Assembly: GCA_045651985.1 (NCBI GenBank)
Contig: JAZRTK010000049.1
Coordinates: 1-35,968, forward strand
Reading direction: 5' to 3'
DNA from: SIG710 sp045651985
Lineage (GTDB): Bacteria > Bacillota > Clostridia > Oscillospirales > CAG-272
Length of the DNA: 35,968 bases
Of this stretch, positions 32,337 through 35,968 are shown piece after piece. The notes beneath the pieces are model-generated. The model was not told where the DNA came from. It saw nothing but the letters and a program-made list of their open reading frames with translations, and ran no database searches. The position numbers were made by a program, and so were the translations under genes. How positions within the stretch are numbered: the first letter of the stretch is position 1; each line of letters starts with the position of its first letter.

Positions 32337-33172
32337 TAACATCGCAGAAGTCCTAATTTTTGTATTTGTTGACGGTGTATCTCGCCGTTTTCACAGGTGT
32401 ATATTCGAGTTGTATTTATATTGGAATGTCCAAGAATATCAGACAAACGCACAATGTCTTTTTGAATGCTGTAATAAGTTCTTGCGAATAAATGTCTTAG
32501 GTTATGCGGAAAAACTTTGCTCGCCGAAACCTTTGCCATAGCACAAAGCTTTTTCATGCTCGCCCAAATATTTGACCTATCAAGCGGTCTTCCGTTTTTA
32601 CTAACGAAAACGGGGCCGCTTTTTATTTTGTTTTTCTTGGAGTATTGTTTTAACGTTTTGCACAGTTTTGACGGAAGCAATATTATGCGTACTTTGCCCT
32701 TGTTATTTATCTCCGCACGTCCTGCGTTAAGAGCCTCGACCGTTATATATCTGAGCTCCGAGACCCGTATTCCCGTGGAGCAGATGCACTGCATGAGCAG
32801 ATACAGCCTCTCGCTTGTACCTCGCGCTACCTCAAGCAATCTCTCATACTCGCGCTTCGTCAGTTCTTTTTCAGAAGATGCAAATATCTGCTTTTGAACC
32901 TTGATAGTCTTCACATTCAACTCGTTCCACCCCATAAAAGAAAAGAAGCTGTTAAGTGACGAAAGCATTGAATTTACGCTCGCGACGGCGTATTTATCCA
33001 TCAAGTAAGCCTTATACGTCAACACGAGATTTTTAGATATCTCACGCTCACTCACCCACTTCTTGAAGAACAGAACGTCATGCAAATATTTGCTCACAGT
33101 AGCATTGGATTTTTCTTCGCACTCCAGATATTCATGATAAAAAGTAATGTCCTTACAACTAATAAATCTCAT
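32336..33172 (-). CDS. Tyrosine recombinase (XerC/D-like), probable promoter invertase
   Basis: Cuts and rejoins DNA through a phosphotyrosine. I start at the ATG at 33170-33172 (278 residues), with GAGGG just upstream. An upstream in-frame ATG would place the start inside the promoter. An N-terminal SAM-like core-binding domain (about 1-95) is followed by the catalytic domain with R136 (STGIRVSELR), K160 (NNKGKVR), H223-x-x-R226 (FPHNLRHLFA), H249 (ILGHSN) and nucleophile Y258 (TTRIYT). All active-site residues are present. The length is typical of small invertase-type members that lack an arm-binding domain. Its stop codon touches the right inverted repeat. It may also move the island, but the repeats around the island do not resemble the inverted sites. 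Confidence 0.93.
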   Translation of the reverse strand: MRFISCKDITFYHEYLECEEKSNATVSKYLHDVLFFKKWVSEREISKNLVLTYKAYLMDKYAVASVNSMLSSLNSFFSFMGWNELNVKTIKVQKQIFASSEKELTKREYERLLEVARGTSERLYLLMQCICSTGIRVSELRYITVEALNAGRAEINNKGKVRIILLPSKLCKTLKQYSKKNKIKSGPVFVSKNGRPLDRSNIWASMKKLCAMAKVSASKVFPHNLRHLFARTYYSIQKDIVRLSDILGHSNINTTRIYTCENGEIHRQQIQKLGLLRC

Positions 33173-33223
33173 TTTTCCCTCTCTTAATAAACATAAATTT
33201 AAGACAAAAAACCTCATATTGAT

Positions 33224-33240
33224 ATTATACCACATTGTAA
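33224..33240 (-). promoter_or_regulatory. Recombinase promoter (extended -10) overlapping a half-site
   Basis: On the minus strand, TGG followed by TATAAT (33224-33229), with no good -35. ATACCACAT (33227-33235) overlaps the -10 and equals the outer arm end of the inverted repeats, which hints that the recombinase could bind its own promoter. Confidence 0.55.
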
Positions 33241-33441
33241 ACCATTGTATTTTTTACACCTTCGCTTTGCTAATAATTGACATACAGCATGTTTGGAAAT
33301 TACGTCACCCCATTTTCTGTCATCATTATAGTAGAAAGATCGATTACTTGGAGTTTTTGCTTTCCAGACCTTCTCCGAGTGATCTTTCATCGGTTAAATC
33401 AATGAAGCTTATACCCAAAAAGGTCTGACGTTTCTCCTCCT
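33241..33441. other. Intergenic DNA without a recognisable gene
   Basis: A+T-rich sequence upstream of the recombinase. The only visible structure is a loose AGACCTT (33364 area) and AAGGTCT (33419 area) pair. No open frame here looks real. Confidence 0.5.
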
Positions 33442-33483
33442 ATGTCGATCATCGACCTCCTGATAAAAAACGATGATCGACAT
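33442..33483. repeat. 13-bp inverted repeat with 16-base loop
   Basis: ATGTCGATCATCG (33442-33454) and CGATGATCGACAT (33471-33483). It is perfect and directly precedes a second hairpin. Confidence 0.85.
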
Positions 33484-33484
33484 C

Positions 33485-33534
33485 CTTACAAATGGTTATT
33501 TTGACGCATTGCGGGAAAATAACCATTTTGTAAG
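33485..33534 (+). promoter_or_regulatory. Long hairpin ending at a ribosome-binding site
   Basis: CTTACAAATGGTTATTTT (33485-33502) pairs with 33516-33534, with a single T bulge. The right arm runs into TAAGGAG (33531-33537), so folding could partly cover the ribosome site of the tiny reading frame that follows. Confidence 0.65.
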
Positions 33535-33546
33535 GAGATGAGAGCA

Positions 33547-33603
33547 ATGCCAAAGCAAAATCACGCCTGTTTTTGTCGTGTAACAGTGCCGTGGCCCGCG
33601 TGA
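33547..33603 (+). CDS. Possible 18-residue peptide
   Basis: MPKQNHACFCRVTVPWPA, with AAGGAG 9 bases upstream of the ATG (an in-frame ATG at 33538 is closer). The ribosome site is better than many real genes have, and the frame follows two hairpins. I do not recognise the peptide with certainty. It may be a leader or the cut end of a gene from an integrative conjugative element. Confidence 0.35.
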   Translation: MPKQNHACFCRVTVPWPA

Positions 33604-33680
33604 GCGGCAAGTGACAGTTGCCATTAAAATTACGCCTTGCGACAGTTTACCAAAAATAAAATGAAAGGACGTCACGCTAT

Positions 33681-33761
33681 ATGAAAAGGACAATAAATAG
33701 CAAGGTATATGATAGACAAGAACCCCTTTGTACGGTAATATTGTTGATTGGATTCACTTGA
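33681..33761 (+). pseudogene. Truncated remnant of a conjugative-element small protein
   Basis: A 26-codon frame beginning MKRTINSKVYDRQ, preceded by AAAGGA. The start resembles, from memory, small proteins of Tn1549-like elements that begin MK(R/K)TINGKVYDT. The rest is absent, so this looks like a broken end left by element decay or capture. Confidence 0.4.
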
Positions 33762-33884
33762 AAATCGAATCTTAAGTTGAAGGCATTGTTTCAAAAGGAA
33801 ATACAGTTTTTTCTTCTGTAGCAAAATCAAATCAAGTATAAATCCCCTTGTTTTGCAGATACTAACATCACAAATCTGTAACAC
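33762..33884 (+). other. Island-derived leader of the intact spoVT
   Basis: A+T-rich sequence between the remnant and the right repeat. It replaces the native upstream region of spoVT, so any promoter for the intact gene must lie here or further left in the island. I find no convincing housekeeping promoter: TTGCAG at 33855 has only a poor -10 after it. Confidence 0.5.
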
Positions 33885-34000
33885 AAGGAGATATTTATAT
33901 ATGAAAGCAACAGGAATAGTTCGAAGAATCGACGACCTGGGCCGCGTCGTTATCCCAAAGGAGATCCGCCGCACTATGCGTATCCGAGAGGGCGACCCGT
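33885..34000 (+). repeat. Right 116-bp direct repeat (spoVT 5' end), candidate attR
   Basis: The second copy of 23627-23742, here continuous with the rest of spoVT. There is one synonymous mismatch. Confidence 0.95.
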
Positions 34001-34455
34001 TGGAAATTTTCACCGACCGCGAGGGCGAGGTAATATTTAAAAAGTACTCTCCCATAGGTGAGCTGACCGAATTTGCCGCGCAGTATGCCGAGACTCTGCA
34101 TAAGACCTGCTCTCTGCAAGTCGTCATCTGCGACCGCGACGCTGTCATCGCTTGTGCCGGCGTCCCGAAGAAGGAATATTCGGAAAAGCCCTTGTCAAAC
34201 GAGCTTGAAGCGCTTATTGAAAACCGCTCGCTCTACACCTACCGAGAAGGTGCCGAAAAAGTGCCCGTTACCGCTGACGGTGCGCCCCACTATGTCAGCT
34301 GCGCCATGCCCATTCTCTCGGAGGGCGACATCATCGGTTGCGTTGCCTCCGTCATGGGCGACGGCGACGCCAAGGGACAGCTCAGCCACGGCGAGATAGA
34401 AGCAAAGCTCATTCAAACCGCCGCCACCTTCCTGGGACGGCAGCTGGAGACCTGA
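33901..34455 (+). CDS. spoVT: Stage V sporulation protein T (AbrB-GAF regulator)
   Basis: SpoVT adjusts forespore gene expression late in sporulation and affects germination. 184 residues. Residues 1-50 form the AbrB-type swapped-hairpin DNA-binding domain (MKATGIVRRIDDLGRVVIPK, EIRRTMRIREGDPLEIFTDR), nearly identical to the Bacillus protein. Residues about 55-184 match the GAF-like C-terminal domain (LQVVICDRDAVIA, HGEIEAKLIQTAATFLGRQL). The ATG follows AAGGAG inside the direct repeat. An upstream TTG start is not supported. Its first 33 codons and ribosome site are part of the island repeat, and everything upstream is island DNA. A terminator follows the stop. Confidence 0.95.
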   Translation: MKATGIVRRIDDLGRVVIPKEIRRTMRIREGDPLEIFTDREGEVIFKKYSPIGELTEFAAQYAETLHKTCSLQVVICDRDAVIACAGVPKKEYSEKPLSNELEALIENRSLYTYREGAEKVPVTADGAPHYVSCAMPILSEGDIIGCVASVMGDGDAKGQLSHGEIEAKLIQTAATFLGRQLET

Positions 34456-34457
34456 AT

Positions 34458-34492
34458 ACAAAAAGCCTTCCACACGCTTGGAAGGCTTTTTT
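34458..34492. terminator. spoVT terminator
   Basis: AAAAAGCCTTCCA pairs with TGGAAGGCTTTTTT, loop of about 7. The T-run starts at 34487. Confidence 0.93.
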
Positions 34493-34513
34493 ATACGGCG
34501 GGAACTGCCCGTC

Positions 34514-34542
34514 TTGACGAAAAACACTAATCGTGTTATAAT
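34514..34542 (+). promoter_or_regulatory. Promoter of the GDPD-like lipoprotein gene
   Basis: TTGACG (34514-34519, 5 of 6), a 17-base spacer, and a perfect TATAAT (34537-34542). It lies 34 bases before the GTG start. Confidence 0.93.
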
Positions 34543-34575
34543 TAGACATACTGAAACGATCGGAGGTATTCTGCA

Positions 34576-35442
34576 GTGCGATTTTGGCGTCTCATCTTAA
34601 TAATTTGTGCGCTGGCGCTGATTTTGTGCTCGTGCGAAACGGTAACTCCGTCGGACTCCCCCGATACGTCAGGTACACGGTCTGAAACCATCGAAACTTT
34701 CCCGCCCGACACCCGGCCGTTGCCCGACATATCCGATGAATGGAACAAGGCAGACTACCCTGCCCTCATCGCCCATGCGGGCGGCTCGATCTACGGCTAC
34801 CGCCTTTCAAACTCTCTGGAAGCAATAGAAAACGCATACGCACACGGGTTCAGACTCATTGAGCTTGATTTTCAGATCACCTCGGACGGAAAATACGTGC
34901 TTTTACACGATTGGGAGTCAATGGCAGAGCGAATGCTCTTCAGGCAGGGGCAGATGACACACGTCGAATTTCTGGCTTCTGACGTCTTTGCCGACCTTAC
35001 CCTGCTGGACCTTGATATGCTGATCGCGTGGCTTGAAAACCATTCCGATTGCAGAATAATCACCGACGCAAAGTGCGAAAACCTTTCCTTTCTCACTCAT
35101 TTATCCACTCTCGCGTGCAAAGACCGCTTCATACCTCAGACCTATTCCTACGAAGAATACAAGTCAGCAAAATCTCTTGGCTTTAATGACGTTATCCTGA
35201 CACTTTACGCCATGAACAGTCCCGTTTATGAGGTGGTGCACTTCATTCACGAGCAAAAACCGTATGCTCTGACCATTCCCGAAACAGTTCTAAACGAGGA
35301 GCTTCTCACCCGTGTTTCCGACGTTGGAATCGCGGTCTACACTCACACGGTTAACGACTTGTCCACCTTTGAAAAGTGGAGAGAATTTGGTCTCCACGGC
35401 ATTTACACCGACCACTTTATTCCAAGCAAATGGGTGTATTAA
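34576..35442 (+). CDS. GDPD/PI-PLC superfamily lipoprotein
   Basis: Starts at GTG 34576, with GGAGG 9 bases upstream. A signal peptide ends at a lipobox with C20 (LILCSC), followed by a Pro/Ser/Thr-rich linker to about residue 55. The TIM-barrel phosphodiesterase domain begins IAHAGGSIYGY with catalytic H67. E96 and D98 (IELDFQ) are metal ligands and H111 (LLHDW) is the second catalytic His. The usual HRG is HAG and the usual ENT is SNS (78-80), as in an uncharacterised PI-PLC-like branch. It probably cleaves a glycerophosphodiester or a related lipid-headgroup substrate outside the membrane, but the substrate is uncertain. It is a single-gene unit between its own promoter and a terminator. 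Confidence 0.88.
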   Translation: MRFWRLILIICALALILCSCETVTPSDSPDTSGTRSETIETFPPDTRPLPDISDEWNKADYPALIAHAGGSIYGYRLSNSLEAIENAYAHGFRLIELDFQITSDGKYVLLHDWESMAERMLFRQGQMTHVEFLASDVFADLTLLDLDMLIAWLENHSDCRIITDAKCENLSFLTHLSTLACKDRFIPQTYSYEEYKSAKSLGFNDVILTLYAMNSPVYEVVHFIHEQKPYALTIPETVLNEELLTRVSDVGIAVYTHTVNDLSTFEKWREFGLHGIYTDHFIPSKWVY

Positions 35443-35482
35443 ACAGCCCCCTTTGAAAAGGTGGCAGGTCCCACCAAAAAAC

Positions 35483-35514
35483 AAAAAAACGACGGTTTTT
35501 AACCGTCGTTTTTT
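35483..35514. terminator. Bidirectional terminator between the GDPD-like gene and asd
   Basis: ACGACGGTT (35489-35497), loop TTT, AACCGTCGT (35501-35509), with A-run before and T-run after. It serves both converging genes. Confidence 0.93.
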
Positions 35515-35521
35515 ATTTAAC

Positions 35522-35968
35522 TCAGTATAGGTAGCCAAGCTTGTAGAGAAGCTCTGCGATAAGTACCGCGCCGCCTGCCGCCCCGCGGAGAGTGTTGTGG
35601 GAAAGTCCCACGAACTTATAGTCAAACATCGAATCCTCGCGGAGTCTGCCGCAGGTCACGCCCATACCGTCGTAAATGTCGCGGTCCAGAGCCGCCTGGG
35701 GACGGTTGTCTTCTTCAAAGTAAGTAACGAACTGAGCGGGTGCGTGGGGAAGTTCAAGCTCCTGAGGCTTGCCCTTGAAAGTTGCCCATGCCTGAAGGAT
35801 CTCTTCCTTTGTGGGCTTGTTCTCAAAGTTTACGAAAACCGCCGCCGTGTGACCGTCTGTTACGGGAACACGGATGCACTGTGTAGTAATAAGCGTGTCG
35901 GTGGCGGGCACAATTTTGCCGTCCTCGACCTTACCCCAGATGCGAAGGGGCTCCTGCTCGCTCTTTTC
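35522..35968 (-). CDS. asd: Aspartate-semialdehyde dehydrogenase (partial, N-terminus outside window)
   Basis: Reduces aspartyl phosphate to aspartate semialdehyde for Lys/diaminopimelate, Met and Thr synthesis. The C-terminal 148 residues are present and the frame is open to the window's right edge. CIRVPVTDGHTAAVFVNF holds the substrate-binding Arg and the catalytic His of the family. The end, LSHNTLRGAAGGAVLIAELL, fits the branch also found in archaea and fungi rather than the E. coli type. The catalytic Cys lies outside the window. A GTG near 35911 is internal, not the start, because the homologous sequence continues upstream (EPLRIWGKVEDGKIVPATDT). Confidence 0.93.
   Translation of the reverse strand, partial: EKSEQEPLRIWGKVEDGKIVPATDTLITTQCIRVPVTDGHTAAVFVNFENKPTKEEILQAWATFKGKPQELELPHAPAQFVTYFEEDNRPQAALDRDIYDGMGVTCGRLREDSMFDYKFVGLSHNTLRGAAGGAVLIAELLYKLGYLY

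Larger units (their letters stand above)
23743..34000. mobile_element. 10.26-kb genomic island inserted in the 5' end of spoVT
   Basis: The island is bounded by the 116-bp direct repeats at 23627-23742 and 33885-34000. Recombination between them would remove 10,258 bp and restore one intact spoVT. It carries two large surface-protein genes, a tyrosine recombinase, an invertible segment and short remnants at the right end. It appears more A+T-rich than the flanks. No relaxase, replication gene or conjugation machinery is present, so it is a non-autonomous or decayed integrative element. Whether the resident recombinase or another enzyme made the insertion is not known. Confidence 0.8.

Noticed and set aside
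33173..33235. Longer N-terminus for the recombinase (start at 33235)
   Set aside because: It would start inside the extended -10 promoter region; the ATG at 33172 has a proper ribosome site.
23627..34000. The 116-bp repeat as an assembly error
   Set aside because: The copies differ by one base and have completely different flanks, and the DNA between contains a recombinase; a real insertion explains this better. Long reads across both ends would settle it.
1..35968. tRNA, rRNA or known riboswitch
   Set aside because: I found no cloverleaf, rRNA core or recognisable riboswitch element by eye; a covariance-model scan would be needed to exclude small RNAs.

Overview
The window looks like chromosomal DNA from an endospore-forming, low-to-mid GC member of the Bacillota (Clostridia, probably a gut species). 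The evidence is the rpsL-rpsG-fusA-tuf operon with a Gram-positive type S12, a SpoVT sporulation regulator, a type II thymidine kinase, CUT1 sugar transporters with lipoprotein binding proteins, and strong AGGAGG-type ribosome sites. Promoters repeatedly carry the extended -10 form TGnTATAAT. I cannot name the species.

Layout. 1-4401: the str operon on the minus strand (tuf cut by the window edge) with a near-perfect promoter at 4373-4401. 4488-8049: minus-strand operon of a membrane protein, metG and tatD. 8130-9832: a small membrane protein convergent with a nucleotidyltransferase-like protein. 9955-14534: nucleotide metabolism, with tdk divergent from dgt, two tandem DHH phosphoesterases and surE. 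14577-23341: a minus-strand operon of an RDD membrane protein, a complete CUT1 ABC importer (ATPase, two permeases, binding protein), a thermonuclease-domain lipoprotein and a multi-domain lipoprotein. 34514-35442: a GDPD-like lipoprotein. 35522-35968: the C-terminal part of aspartate-semialdehyde dehydrogenase.

The notable part is 23627-34000, a 10,258-bp island bounded by a 116-bp direct repeat with one mismatch. The repeat is the ribosome site plus the first 33 codons of spoVT. The complete spoVT lies beyond the right repeat. The left repeat leaves a 59-codon stub with a foreign tail. The island looks inserted in the 5' end of spoVT, regenerating the gene behind a new leader.

Inside the island are a tyrosine recombinase, a lipoprotein with a 12-copy collagen-like stalk and a C-terminal cohesin-like domain, and a 1766-residue secreted protein with an N-terminal cohesin-like domain and dockerin. 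Between the recombinase and the stalk gene, two perfect 26-bp inverted repeats (32034-32059 and 32311-32336) flank a 251-bp segment. That segment holds one strong promoter, now pointing away from the surface-protein genes, and one terminator, now facing them. This reads as a recombinase-driven invertible promoter in the OFF state. My working model is a phase-variable, cellulosome-like surface assembly carried on an island that has taken over the spoVT 5' end. The inversion, the pairing and the mobility are inferences from sequence.
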